A stretch of DNA of 55,026 bases from Mycobacterium sp. ACS4331 (GCF_001667265.1 NZ_LZHW01000051.1:1-55026); one strand, 5' to 3'; positions 25,133-34,306 are shown, numbered from the stretch's first letter. Translations and numbers: made by a program. The notes: generated by a model from the sequence alone, not told the origin.

Positions 25133-27181
25133 GTGCAGACACTCCAACCCCTCCCGACCCTCACTGCGCCCGTCGGGCGACGATTTCGGGCCGATCTGAT
25201 CGGGTTGATGGGGTTGGGCATCGCGCTGGTGATCGGCTACGACGTCTTCTCCGAGCGGGTCTCCGGGGGCGTCGACGTCCTGCTGGTGGTGCTGGGGTTC
25301 GTGTTCGGCACCCGCATGCTGCGTCATCTCGATGCGCCCGGGCTGCTGGCCGAACTGTCCTGGCTGGCCCGCCGACTCGTGCCGCCGCTGGTGGTGCTGC
25401 TCACGGTGTGCACGGTGCTGACCGTCGTCGTGCAGCCCCAGACCCGCTGGGAGGCCTTCGCCGATCAGACCCTGGCCAGCCTGGCTTTCTATCAGAACTT
25501 CCAGCTGGTCACCTCCGCCGCCGACTACCTGCAGGCCAGCGAGGCCGTGACGCCCCTGCAGCATCTGTGGGTGGTGTCGGTGCTCGGCCAGTTCTTCCTG
25601 TTCCTTCTGGTGCTCGCCGCGCTGGTCATCGTCCTGACGCGCGCTGGTCGGGCCCGCCGCACCGTGTTCGTCGCCGTGGCCGCGGTCGCGATGGTGGCGT
25701 CATTCGGCTACGCCACGGCGATGCAGTCCAGCAACCAACTGCTGGCCCACTACAGCAGTGTGTCGCGGGCCTGGGAACTGCTGGCGGGTGTGCTGACCGC
25801 GGCGATCGTCACGCGCGTGCACTGGCCGAGTTGGCTGCGGACGCTGTCGGCGGCCGCGGGTCTGGTGGCGATCCTGCTGTGCGGGCCGTTGATCGAGGGG
25901 ACTCTGGAGTTCCCGGGCGTCTGGGCGCTGGTCCCGGTGCTGGCGACGGTGTTGGTCATCCTCAGCGGGGCGCAGACCGAAACCCCGACATGGCCGACGC
26001 GGATCCTGGCCGCGGCCCCGCTGGTGGCCGCGGGCACCCTGGCCTACGGGCTGTACCTGTGGCACTGGCCGCTGCTGATCTTCTGGCTCGCACACATCAA
26101 CGACGACAGAGTCGGACTCCCAGACGGTGCGCTGGTGGTCGTGGCCGCGGTCATCGCGGCCGCTGCGACCTGGCGATTGATCGAGACCCCCTGGCGAGTG
26201 CCCCAGCACCCGGGTCTGCAGCGGGCGGTGGCCATCCCCACGATCGCGGTGATGGTCGTGCTGCTTACGCTGGCGTCGTTCGCCTGGCGCGGGCACGTCG
26301 CCGCGGCCCGGGCCACCGGAGCGGAGTTGAGCACGCTGCCCCTCCGCGACTACCCGGGTGGGCTCGCGCTCATCGAGCATCGGAAGGTCCCCAAGCTGCC
26401 GATGCGCCCCACCGCGCTGGAGGCGTCCGACGATGTGCCGCCCGCGACGGTGGACGAATGCCTGGCGGACTTCGCGGGCGAGGACGTGGTCACGTGCGTG
26501 TACGGAGACCCCAAGGCCGAGCGGACCATCGCGCTGGCAGGAGGATCGCATTCCGAGCACTGGCTCACCGCGCTGCATCTGCTCGGCCGGCAGCACGGCT
26601 TCAAGGTGGTCACCTATCTCAAGATGGGCTGCCCGTTGACCACCAAGGAGGTGCCGGTCCTCGCGGGTGCGTTCAACCCCTACCCGGCCTGTCGCACATG
26701 GTCGGACAATGCGTTGGCGCGCATCATCGCCGACCGACCCGACTACGTGTTCTTCACCAGCACGCGGCCGATCCTCAACGGGCCCGGCGACTACGTCCCC
26801 GACTACTACCTGGGGATTTGGGATGAATTGTCGGACAACGGGATTCCAATTCTTGGTATGCGGGACACCCCGTGGATGGTGCGTGACGGCATGTTCTTCT
26901 CGCCGGTCGACTGCCTGTCCGCCGGGGGCGACGCCCAGAGCTGCGGACTGGCGCGTCACGAGGCCCTGGCGCCGCGCAATCCCACCCTGAAGCACCTGCC
27001 GAACTATCCGACGATGACTGCACTGGATCTCAGTGACGCCGTGTGCCGGCCCGACGTCTGCCGCGCGGTGGAGGGCAATGTGCTCGTCTACCACGACGCG
27101 CACCACCTCTCCGCGACGTATGTGCGCACCCTGGCCGACGAGCTCGGCCGGCAACTGGCCGAGGCCACCTCGTGGTGGTGA
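25133..27181 (+). CDS. Membrane acyltransferase-3 family protein with C-terminal SGNH hydrolase domain
   Basis: The 682-aa protein has an N-terminal membrane domain of about ten helices (residues about 20-395) of the OafA/YrhL acyltransferase-3 type, then an extracytoplasmic SGNH-like domain. In the SGNH domain the nucleophile block is GGSHSEHW (Ser472 or Ser474 in the family's G-x-S-H-S form) and the late D-x-x-H is Asp655/His658. Such proteins O-acylate cell-wall glycans, glycolipids or exported polysaccharides. The membrane part lacks the usual R-x-x-x-H start near the first helix, so transferase activity is less certain. AGGAA 8 nt before the GTG supports the start. Confidence 0.82.
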   Translation: MQTLQPLPTLTAPVGRRFRADLIGLMGLGIALVIGYDVFSERVSGGVDVLLVVLGFVFGTRMLRHLDAPGLLAELSWLARRLVPPLVVLLTVCTVLTVVVQPQTRWEAFADQTLASLAFYQNFQLVTSAADYLQASEAVTPLQHLWVVSVLGQFFLFLLVLAALVIVLTRAGRARRTVFVAVAAVAMVASFGYATAMQSSNQLLAHYSSVSRAWELLAGVLTAAIVTRVHWPSWLRTLSAAAGLVAILLCGPLIEGTLEFPGVWALVPVLATVLVILSGAQTETPTWPTRILAAAPLVAAGTLAYGLYLWHWPLLIFWLAHINDDRVGLPDGALVVVAAVIAAAATWRLIETPWRVPQHPGLQRAVAIPTIAVMVVLLTLASFAWRGHVAAARATGAELSTLPLRDYPGGLALIEHRKVPKLPMRPTALEASDDVPPATVDECLADFAGEDVVTCVYGDPKAERTIALAGGSHSEHWLTALHLLGRQHGFKVVTYLKMGCPLTTKEVPVLAGAFNPYPACRTWSDNALARIIADRPDYVFFTSTRPILNGPGDYVPDYYLGIWDELSDNGIPILGMRDTPWMVRDGMFFSPVDCLSAGGDAQSCGLARHEALAPRNPTLKHLPNYPTMTALDLSDAVCRPDVCRAVEGNVLVYHDAHHLSATYVRTLADELGRQLAEATSWW

Positions 27182-27201
27182 GAGTGCTCCGATGCGCACG
27201 G

Positions 27202-27207
27202 TAGGGT
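27202..27207 (+). promoter_or_regulatory. -10 hexamer of a leaderless promoter
   Basis: TAGGGT lies 6 nt before ATG 27214 with no Shine-Dalgarno sequence in the gap. Confidence 0.4.
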
Positions 27208-27213
27208 CCGGCC

Positions 27214-28332
27214 ATGAGTGACGACGCGCGCAGGCGGCGCAGGGCCAAACAGGCGCGACGCGACGCACGGCGTATGCGCGCACAGCACATGGCGAGCGTG
27301 GAGGAGACTCCCGAGGAGACTCCGCTGGTCGACGAGGTGCGCCACGCCCTGGCCTCCGACCACCCGCTGGACCTGCTCGCGCTCGTCGGCGTACTGCTCG
27401 AGGCGACGACGCAGGATCCGCTGGCGTTCGCCAACCCCGACGCCCCCGAACCGGTGAACATCGACGACCTGGTCACGGGCTTCATCGGCGTGCGGATCCC
27501 GGAGACCACGGCCCTGCTCGCAGTGCTGGTCGAACTGCTCGACGACACCGCACTGGCGGCTCGGTGCCGCGACGAGTTGGCCACCCGCGAGGACGCTCCA
27601 CCGGCCTGGGTGCCGCGTCTGCCGCAGCTGCAGATCCGCCGAGTCGTGCGCATGACGCATGTGCTCGGGGAGGGCGACGAGGTGGTGATCGGGGCACGTC
27701 TGGCCGATGGTGCGGAACTGACCTGCGCGGTCCACATCGACCACACGTGGAATTCGCAGGCCAGCGATGCGTTCATTCTGCCGGTGTCGATCGATGAGAT
27801 GACCGCCGTCGCGCAGGCCCACAACACCGATCCCGACACCACGTTCTGCGACATGGATCCCGCCGACGCCCGGGCCACGGTGGAGTACGGAATCGAGCAG
27901 GCGGAGCGGATCATGGTGCTCTCCCGATCCGACACCTGGCCGGCCTGTCGTCCGGTGCTGCGGTGGCTGCTCCGTCATATGCCTGACGGCGGTCGCCGGC
28001 ATCAGCCGCCGCCGGTGGACGACCAGCAGGCCGCCGAACTGTTCGACGAGTTCTTCTCAAGTCACGCAGCGAGGTTCGCGGATCGCGGGCACCGCGAGAT
28101 GTTGGAGGACATCGCCTCCGACACCGGGACGGGGGATCCGCTGCGGTGGAGTGCGAGCCGAATCGAGGAGGTGCTCAACCGGCCGACCGACTCCAGCAGC
28201 GTCTCGACGCAGTGCCTTCTGGACCTGCCCGATCTCCTGCGCGCGTTCGTCCCCTTCGCTCACGCGCGCAGCGGAATTCGTGAGGAGCTCACCGCCGAGG
28301 CGTTGGCCGTCCTCGACGACCCGGATTCCTGA
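27214..28332 (+). CDS. Conserved hypothetical protein with basic N-terminus (372 aa)
   Basis: I do not recognise a named family. The first ~25 residues are extremely basic (RRRRRAKQARRDARR), like a nucleic-acid- or membrane-binding tail. The rest is a soluble, acidic, mostly helical protein with no membrane segments and no visible catalytic motif. A central segment, ELTCAVHIDHTWNSQ, near residue 170 and a WSASRIEEVLNR-containing C-terminal segment near 312 look like conserved landmarks, so two domains are likely. Codon use and position are those of a normal chromosomal gene. It is probably transcribed alone from a leaderless promoter. Confidence 0.75.
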   Translation: MSDDARRRRRAKQARRDARRMRAQHMASVEETPEETPLVDEVRHALASDHPLDLLALVGVLLEATTQDPLAFANPDAPEPVNIDDLVTGFIGVRIPETTALLAVLVELLDDTALAARCRDELATREDAPPAWVPRLPQLQIRRVVRMTHVLGEGDEVVIGARLADGAELTCAVHIDHTWNSQASDAFILPVSIDEMTAVAQAHNTDPDTTFCDMDPADARATVEYGIEQAERIMVLSRSDTWPACRPVLRWLLRHMPDGGRRHQPPPVDDQQAAELFDEFFSSHAARFADRGHREMLEDIASDTGTGDPLRWSASRIEEVLNRPTDSSSVSTQCLLDLPDLLRAFVPFAHARSGIREELTAEALAVLDDPDS

Positions 28333-28370
28333 CCGCCGCGGCGCCGACGAGACCCGCGGGCGCAGACCCC

Positions 28371-28550
28371 CTAGCGCGGGCGAAGGGGTGTCACCACGCA
28401 GGCCCGGCGATCGAGGCGGTCCAGGGGGCCGGGTTGAAAGGACGGGTGCCTGCGCATGGCCTCGACGAACTCGCGCGAGTGATTCTCGGCCGACCGTCGA
28501 GACAGGCGAGACCTGAGGTCGACGACGGTGGTCGCGAGTTCTTCTGCCAT
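28371..28550 (-). CDS. Small conserved hypothetical protein (59 aa)
   Basis: AGGAGG placed 5 nt before an ATG at 28550 (minus strand) opens a 59-codon frame that begins MAEELATTVVDLRSRLSRRS and ends at TAG 28371. The ideal ribosome-binding site and the empty opposite strand support a real gene. The N-terminal half is helical; the rest is basic with one Cys. It is divergent from the exported protein at 28694. Function unknown. Confidence 0.6.
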   Translation of the reverse strand: MAEELATTVVDLRSRLSRRSAENHSREFVEAMRRHPSFQPGPLDRLDRRACVVTPLRPR

Positions 28551-28657
28551 GACGGCCTCCTGCTGTGTTCACCGAAACGGCTGTACTCAACCCAGCGTCC
28601 CCTCCGCGTCTGAGCGAAGGACCCCATGCAACCCGTGAACTTGCTGAGGAATGCCCA

Positions 28658-28686
28658 CTGACCTGCCCGGGCAGACCCACTAACCT
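28658..28686 (+). promoter_or_regulatory. Promoter for a leaderless mRNA
   Basis: CTGACC (28658-28663) and TAACCT (28681-28686) are exactly 17 bp apart, and the -10 ends 7 nt before ATG 28694. No Shine-Dalgarno sequence is present. Confidence 0.55.
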
Positions 28687-28693
28687 CAACAGC

Positions 28694-29071
28694 ATGAAGA
28701 ATCTGGCCAGGGTCGCCGTATCCGGCATCGTCGGGGTGGGTCTGATGGGCGTGGGTGTCATGGTGGTGCCGCAGGCCGCCGCCGAGTCGCCGTGCATTCC
28801 GGAGACCATGGCGATGTCGCCGCAACCCGTGCTGTCCTGCCCCGGCCAGGTGGCGGCGCCCTTCCCGAAGTCGGCGCCGCTGCCCGCTCCCGGCGCCCCG
28901 CCGTCTGGGAATGGCCTCCCAGCCCCCGGCCAGGCGCCGTACATTCCGCCGGTGACCAATCAGGACGGCACGCAGACCACCTTCGACCAGGGCGGATACC
29001 TCGGCGACCTGTGGGGGCAGTTCCACAACGGTGTGCCGTCCGACCTCATCTACGGCCCGCCGGTTCCGTAG
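28694..29071 (+). CDS. Exported proline-rich small protein
   Basis: The 125-aa product has a signal peptide (MKNLARVAV, then a Gly/Val-rich hydrophobic core, cleavage after PQAAA near residue 31). The mature part has two Cys about 15 residues apart at its start (a possible disulfide), a Pro-rich linker (residues about 55-90) and a short C-terminal region with FDQGGYLGDLWGQF. No family is recognised. The ATG at 28694 was chosen over the longer open frame because the signal peptide and a leaderless promoter both start there. The PucR gene begins 4 nt after its stop, so they may be cotranscribed. Confidence 0.7.
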   Translation: MKNLARVAVSGIVGVGLMGVGVMVVPQAAAESPCIPETMAMSPQPVLSCPGQVAAPFPKSAPLPAPGAPPSGNGLPAPGQAPYIPPVTNQDGTQTTFDQGGYLGDLWGQFHNGVPSDLIYGPPVP

Positions 29072-29075
29072 CCGG

Positions 29076-30605
29076 ATGGCTGTCACGGCGCGGGGGCTGG
29101 CCGCGGTCGAGCGGCTCGGCCTGACCCTGGTCGCCGGCGCGCAGGGCGGCGACCGGGAGATCTCGTGGGCGCACGCGATCGAATTGGCCGACCCCACTCC
29201 CTATCTGTCGGGCGCCGAGTTGGTGATGACGACGGGCATCAACATCGGCGCCGACGAGGAGGCACAGTTCGCCTATGTCCAGCGGCTGGCGGCTGCGGGG
29301 ACAGCGGCGCTTGCCGTCGACACGGGCACCACGCTGTCCGCGATGCCACCGGGAGTGCTGGCCGCGGGGGACGCGCTGGGTCTACCGGTGCTCGAGGTGC
29401 CGGCGGAGACGCCGTTCATCGCGATCACCAGGGTGGTCATCGACGCGCTGCGGGCCGACGAACTGCGGTCGGTGCAACGCGTGGTCGACCAGCAGGAGGT
29501 GCTGGCCCGCGCCACCCTCGGCGGCGGCATTCCCGGGGTCGTCGACGCCCTGGCGGACTGCCTGGGGGCGACGGTCGTGGTGGTCGACACCGACGGCGCG
29601 GTGCTGGCGGCCGCTGGTGCCGATCAGGACCGCCTCACCGCGGTGCTGGGCGACACTGAGCTGACCCGACAGCACGCGGCATCGGTTCTGGCCGACGGGT
29701 CCGCCTATGTGACCGTCCAGGCGCTGCGGGCGGCCCGGCCCGTGCGGGGCCACCTCGCGGTGCGCACCGAGCGGCCGACATCCACCGCGGACCGGTTGCT
29801 CGTCGCGCACGCGGTGTCACTGATCTCCATCGCCGTCGAGAAGCCGGCCAGCATGGTTGACGCCGAGCAGATGTTCCGTGTCGCGGTGACTCGCGAAATG
29901 CTCTGTGGCTCAGGAATTGTCGACGACGGGGTGCTGCGTCACTTCGGGTTCGAGCCCGGCTCCGACGTCGTGGTGGCGGTGTGCGCGGACGTCGGTCCGG
30001 TGCTGGCCGCGCAACACCGAGTCTCGGAGGCGCTCGGCGCGGGTCCGCACCTGATGGTGCCGATCGGCGACGACGTCGTGGTGGTGCTGCCCGCCGCCCG
30101 AAGCCGGCGTCGCATCGAAGGGGTGCTGACCGTTCTGGGGTCCGAGGTGGCGGCCGGAGTGAGTCCGCCCGTGCGGATCCGCGACGTCGCGGTCGGCCTC
30201 GAGCAGGCCCGACTGGCGGCCCACAGCGGCGGCGAAGGACTGGTCGAGTTCGGCCGACTCGGGGGGCTCGGCGCGCTGTTGGGTGGCCGCGGCGCGGCCG
30301 AACTCCAGATGCTGGCCGAGCCCCTGCAGGCGCTGGGCGACGACCGGGAACTGATCGCCACGCTCACCGCATTCCTGCGGCACAACGGTCAGGTCGAGGC
30401 CGCGGCCGCCGACCTCGATGTTCACCGGCACACGCTGCGCAATCGGCTGCGTCGGATCACCGCACTTCTGGGCGACGATCTGGAGTCCGCTGATATGCGC
30501 ACTCAGCTGTGGCTGGCGGTCAAGGCCGATCGACTGCTGACCGAGCGTCGCCGCGCAGCTTCGGCGGGCCGCAGCGATAGGTCACCGGAGTGGCCGACAG
30601 GCTGA
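29076..30605 (+). CDS. PucR-family transcriptional regulator (CdaR-like HTH)
   Basis: The 509-aa protein has an N-terminal PucR/PurC-regulator domain (residues about 5-125), a middle GGDEF-like regulatory region and a C-terminal helix-turn-helix of the HTH_30 type (AAAADLDVHRHTLRNRLRRI near residue 445). PucR-family activators respond to purines, amino acids or their breakdown products and act on neighbouring catabolic genes. Here it faces the convergent CaiB/ALDH/acyl-CoA dehydrogenase operon and its last 86 bp overlap the 3' end of the CaiB gene. This ties it to that pathway by position only. Confidence 0.85.
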   Translation: MAVTARGLAAVERLGLTLVAGAQGGDREISWAHAIELADPTPYLSGAELVMTTGINIGADEEAQFAYVQRLAAAGTAALAVDTGTTLSAMPPGVLAAGDALGLPVLEVPAETPFIAITRVVIDALRADELRSVQRVVDQQEVLARATLGGGIPGVVDALADCLGATVVVVDTDGAVLAAAGADQDRLTAVLGDTELTRQHAASVLADGSAYVTVQALRAARPVRGHLAVRTERPTSTADRLLVAHAVSLISIAVEKPASMVDAEQMFRVAVTREMLCGSGIVDDGVLRHFGFEPGSDVVVAVCADVGPVLAAQHRVSEALGAGPHLMVPIGDDVVVVLPAARSRRRIEGVLTVLGSEVAAGVSPPVRIRDVAVGLEQARLAAHSGGEGLVEFGRLGGLGALLGGRGAAELQMLAEPLQALGDDRELIATLTAFLRHNGQVEAAAADLDVHRHTLRNRLRRITALLGDDLESADMRTQLWLAVKADRLLTERRRAASAGRSDRSPEWPTG

Positions 30606-31653
30606 TGGGGTTGGCCACCTGCGGAGTGGGACTGTCGGGCACGGACACCGTCGCCTCGATGCCGAGACGCTGGGCGAACGCGAACGCCTCGGCCAGATCG
30701 TTGATCGGCCCGGTCGGCACGCCCACGGAACTGAACAGGTCGTACCAGTGGTCGGCCCCCTCGGCCTTCAGCGCGGTCTGCAGCTGCGCGCACAGCTCAT
30801 CCCGGTGCGCGACGCGCTGCGGGTTGGTGACGAACCGGGGATCGTCGGCGAGCTCGGGCAGATCCAGCGCCGCGGTGAAGGCGCGGAACTGTTTGTCGTT
30901 GCCCACCGCGACGGCGATGGGACGGTCTGCGGTCTCGAACGTCTGATACGGCACGACGCTGGGATGCCGATTGCCCATGATGCCCGGCACCGCCCCCGCG
31001 CCCAGGTACCCCGAGGTCTGATTGACCATCGAGGACAGCAGTACCGCCAACAGGTTGGTGTCGACCCGCTGGCCCTCCCCGGTGCGATCCCGATGCGCCA
31101 GCGCCGCAAGGATTCCGGAGAGCGCATGCAGACCGGCCAGCACGTCCACCAGGGCCACCCCGGCTTTGGTCGGATCGCCGGGTTCGGTCCCCGTCACGCT
31201 CATCAACCCGCCGACAGCCTGCACCAGCAGGTCGTAGCCGGGCAGTGCGGAGCCCTTGTCGCGGCCGAATCCCGTGATGGAGCAGAAGATCAGGTCGGGC
31301 TTGAGCTCGCGCAGGTCCTCGTAGCCCAGGCCGAGCTTCTCCATGGTCCCCGGCCGGAAGTTCTCCACCACGATGTCGGCGCCCGCGACCAGCCGACGAG
31401 CCTCGTCGCGGCCCCGCGGGTCGGTCAGATCCAGCACGACCGAACGCTTGTTCCGGTTGACGGAGTTGAAATACGTGGCGACGCCCTCGGAGTCGTAGGG
31501 TGGACCCCACTGGCGTGTGTCGTCGCCGACCCCGGGCCGTTCGATCTTGATGACCTCGGCGCCGAAGTCGCCCAGCATCATCGTCGCGTACGGCCCCGCC
31601 AGCACACGGCTGAAATCGACGACGAGGACTCCGTCGAGTGCTCCACCGGTCAT
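30520..31653 (-). CDS. CaiB/BaiF family III CoA-transferase (possible succinyl-CoA:glutarate CoA-transferase)
   Basis: The 377-aa enzyme is a class III CoA-transferase. GPYATMMLGDFGAEVIKIE at residues 20-38 and VENFRPGTMEKLG at 96-108 are family signatures, and Asp141 in GYDLLVQAVGG matches the catalytic Asp that carries the acyl group. It is the last gene of an operon with an aldehyde dehydrogenase and a glutaryl-CoA-dehydrogenase-like enzyme. That set matches the SUGCT-GcdH arrangement for glutarate breakdown, so transfer of CoA to glutarate is the best guess. Its ATG overlaps the ALDH stop (ATGA). The 3' end overlaps the convergent PucR gene by 86 bp. Confidence 0.85.
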   Translation of the reverse strand: MTGGALDGVLVVDFSRVLAGPYATMMLGDFGAEVIKIERPGVGDDTRQWGPPYDSEGVATYFNSVNRNKRSVVLDLTDPRGRDEARRLVAGADIVVENFRPGTMEKLGLGYEDLRELKPDLIFCSITGFGRDKGSALPGYDLLVQAVGGLMSVTGTEPGDPTKAGVALVDVLAGLHALSGILAALAHRDRTGEGQRVDTNLLAVLLSSMVNQTSGYLGAGAVPGIMGNRHPSVVPYQTFETADRPIAVAVGNDKQFRAFTAALDLPELADDPRFVTNPQRVAHRDELCAQLQTALKAEGADHWYDLFSSVGVPTGPINDLAEAFAFAQRLGIEATVSVPDSPTPQVANPISLSATPVTYRCGPPKLRGDARSAVDRP

Positions 31654-33110
31654 GCTCGGGGCGCTCCGCCGCGCAGGTAGACCGTGGTGGTGTGGGTGAA
31701 GAATTCGCGCGCCGCACGACCCTGTTCCTTGGGGCCCAGTCCGCTCTTCTTGGCACCGCCGAACGGCACGTGGGGGTCGGCGCCGGCCGATTCGGAGTTC
31801 ACGTGCAGCACTCCCACATCGACGATGTCGGTCGCCTGCAGCGCCCTGGTCAGGTCCTGGGTGAAAATCGCTGCCGACAGCCCGAACTCGCTGTCGTTGG
31901 CCAGCCGGAAGGCCTCCTCGGGATCCGCGGCGCGCCGGACCGCCACCACGGGGCCGAACAGTTCCTCGGTCCAGACATCGGCGGGGGCACCGTCGATCTC
32001 GACGACGGTCGGGGCGATGAAGTACCCCTCGCCCAGCAGTCCCTCGGTGTAGGGCGCACCGCCGGCCAGCACCGTCGCGCCCTGCGCGGCGGCGGTGTCG
32101 ATGCCCGCGGTGATGGACGCGTGCGCCGAGGCGCTCACCACGGGCCCCATCTGCGTGGCGTCATCGGTGGGATCACCGACCACCAGTGTTTGCGCCCGAT
32201 CGACCAACGCGGCCAGGAATTCGTCGGCGATGCCCTCGGTGATCACCAGACGCGAAGTGGCGGTGCACTTCTGGCCGGTCGAGCGGAACGCGCCCAGCAG
32301 CACCTGCTCGAGCGCGAGGTCGAAGTCGGCGTCATCGAGGACGACAGCGGCGTTCTTGCCGCCCATCTCGGCCTGCGCGGGAACGCCCCGCGATGCCGCG
32401 GCGGCCGCGATGCGACGACCCACAGCGGTCGACCCGGTGAAGCTCAGGGCCTCGATCCCGGGATGGCTCACGATCGCGTCCCCGAGGTCCGATCCACCGA
32501 TCAGCAGGTTGAGCACGCCCGGCGGCAGACCCGCCTCGGTCAGGGCCTGTGCCAGACGCAGCGCCAGCAGGGGGACCGTGCTCGCGGGCTTCCACACCAC
32601 CGCGTTGCCGTACACCAGGGCCGGCGCGATCTTCCAGGCCGGAATCGCGATCGGGAAGTTGAACGGCGTGATGATGCCGACGACGCCGACGGGCCTGCGG
32701 GTCACCAGGATCTGCTCGCCGGCGCGCGGGGAGGTGTAGATCTCGCCGGTCTGGCGGTCACCCTCGTTGCCGTAATAGCGCAGGATCTGGGCGGCGCGGT
32801 GCACTTCGCCGACCCCCTCGGCCCTGGTCTTGCCCTCTTCGGTGGCCAGTTCCAGGCCCCAGGCCTGCGCGTTGCGGTCGACCACGTCGGCGGCCGCAAG
32901 GAGTACGGCCCCGCGCTGATGCAACGGGGTGGCGGCCCACGCGGACAAGGCCGTTTCCGCGGCCTTCACGGCACCGTCCACGTCGGACACGGTGGCGGCC
33001 GCGCCCTCGGCGACGACAAGACTTGGCCGCGTCGGGTTCACGCTGTGCACGGTGTCGCCGCGGCCGTCGAACCAGGCGCCGCCGACGAGGTGCTGGATGT
33101 TCGTGGTCAT
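31650..33110 (-). CDS. NAD(P)+-dependent aldehyde dehydrogenase (possible glutarate-semialdehyde dehydrogenase)
   Basis: The 486-aa enzyme has all ALDH catalytic residues: Asn151 in TPFNFP, Glu248 in EMGGKN and the nucleophile Cys282 in GQKCT. It resembles semialdehyde dehydrogenases (succinate/alpha-ketoglutarate semialdehyde type). Its genes on either side are a CoA-transferase and a GcdH-like dehydrogenase, which suggests oxidation of glutarate semialdehyde to glutarate, followed by CoA transfer and dehydrogenation. It starts within the stop of the acyl-CoA dehydrogenase gene (TGATG) and ends inside the CoA-transferase start, so all three are translationally coupled. Confidence 0.88.
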   Translation of the reverse strand: MTTNIQHLVGGAWFDGRGDTVHSVNPTRPSLVVAEGAAATVSDVDGAVKAAETALSAWAATPLHQRGAVLLAAADVVDRNAQAWGLELATEEGKTRAEGVGEVHRAAQILRYYGNEGDRQTGEIYTSPRAGEQILVTRRPVGVVGIITPFNFPIAIPAWKIAPALVYGNAVVWKPASTVPLLALRLAQALTEAGLPPGVLNLLIGGSDLGDAIVSHPGIEALSFTGSTAVGRRIAAAAASRGVPAQAEMGGKNAAVVLDDADFDLALEQVLLGAFRSTGQKCTATSRLVITEGIADEFLAALVDRAQTLVVGDPTDDATQMGPVVSASAHASITAGIDTAAAQGATVLAGGAPYTEGLLGEGYFIAPTVVEIDGAPADVWTEELFGPVVAVRRAADPEEAFRLANDSEFGLSAAIFTQDLTRALQATDIVDVGVLHVNSESAGADPHVPFGGAKKSGLGPKEQGRAAREFFTHTTTVYLRGGAPRA

Positions 33111-34306
33111 CAGCGGAACGCCGCCTGTCCGGTCAGGGCCCTGCCGATGGACAGCAGGTGCATTTCGGAGGTGCCCTCGTAGGTGAGCACCGATTCGAGG
33201 TTGTTGGCGTGCCGCAGCGGCGAGTACTCCAGCGTGATCCCGCTGCCGCCCAACAGGGTTCGGCATTCGCGGGCGATCGCGATGGCTTCGCGGACGTTGT
33301 TGAGCTTGCCCAGGCTGATCTGTTCGGGGCGCACACCCTCGGCGTCCTTGATCCGGCCCAGGTGCAGCGCGAGCAACAGGCCCTTGCCCAGTTCGAGGGT
33401 CATGTTGGCCAGCTTCTCCTGGGTCAGCTGATAACTCGACAGCGGTTTGTCGAAGACCTCGCGGGACTTGGTGTACTCGATCGCGGTCTCCAGGCTGTCG
33501 CGGGCCGCGCCGATGGCGCCGAAGACGATGCCGAAGCGGGCCTCGTTGAGGCAGGACAGCGGCGCGCCGAGGCCTTCGGCGAGCGGCAGCTGTGCCGACG
33601 CGGGCAGTCGGACGTCGTCGAGCACCAGTTCTGAGGTCACCGAGGCGCGCAGCGAGAGCTTGCGGTGGATCTCGTTGGCCGTGAATCCCGGTGTGTCGGT
33701 GGGGACAAGGAAGCCCCTGATGCCCTCGTCGGTCTGGGCCCACACGGTCGCGACGTCGGCGAGGTTGCCGTTGGTGATCCACATCTTGGTGCCGTTGAGC
33801 ACCCAGTCGCTCCCGTCGCGCCTCGCACGGGTGCGCATCCCCGCGGGGTTGGAGCCGAAGTCGGGCTCGGTCAGACCGAAGCAGCCGATGGCCTCGCCCG
33901 CGGCCAGGCGCGGCAGCCATTCGTTCTTCTGCTCCTCGGAGCCGTAGCGGTGGATCGAGAACATCGACAGCGAACCCTGCACCGACACGAAGCTGCGGAA
34001 CCCGCTGTCACCGGCCTCGAGTTCCAGGCAGGCCAGACCGTAGCTGACGGCGCTGGTGCCGGCACATCCGTAGCCCTGCAGGTGCATGCCCAGCACTCCG
34101 AGGCTGCCGAACTCCTTGGCGAGCTCGCGCGGCAGGGTCGCCGACTCGAACCAGCCCTCGACGTTGGGCCGCAGCCGGGTGTCGACGAACTGCCGCACGG
34201 TGCTGGCGATGTCGCGCTCGTCCTGGTCGAGGAGGCGGTCGATGTCGAACAGTTCCAACGGCGCGTAGGTGGTCTTCCTGGCCGGGGGTGCGGTGAGGTT
34301 CATCAT
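33110..34306 (-). CDS. Acyl-CoA dehydrogenase, glutaryl-CoA dehydrogenase-like
   Basis: The 398-aa FAD enzyme has typical ACAD motifs: CFGLTEPDFGSNP near residue 141, MWITNG near 174, and catalytic-base Glu377 in TYEGTSEMH near the C-terminus, the position used by glutaryl-CoA dehydrogenase. DSGFRSFVSVQGSL near 98 also recalls GcdH. If correct it converts glutaryl-CoA to crotonyl-CoA with loss of CO2. It is the first gene of the three-gene operon. Two ATGs follow each other at 34306 and 34303; AGGAG lies 3 nt before the first and 6 nt before the second, so the second may be used. Confidence 0.85.
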   Translation of the reverse strand: MMNLTAPPARKTTYAPLELFDIDRLLDQDERDIASTVRQFVDTRLRPNVEGWFESATLPRELAKEFGSLGVLGMHLQGYGCAGTSAVSYGLACLELEAGDSGFRSFVSVQGSLSMFSIHRYGSEEQKNEWLPRLAAGEAIGCFGLTEPDFGSNPAGMRTRARRDGSDWVLNGTKMWITNGNLADVATVWAQTDEGIRGFLVPTDTPGFTANEIHRKLSLRASVTSELVLDDVRLPASAQLPLAEGLGAPLSCLNEARFGIVFGAIGAARDSLETAIEYTKSREVFDKPLSSYQLTQEKLANMTLELGKGLLLALHLGRIKDAEGVRPEQISLGKLNNVREAIAIARECRTLLGGSGITLEYSPLRHANNLESVLTYEGTSEMHLLSIGRALTGQAAFR

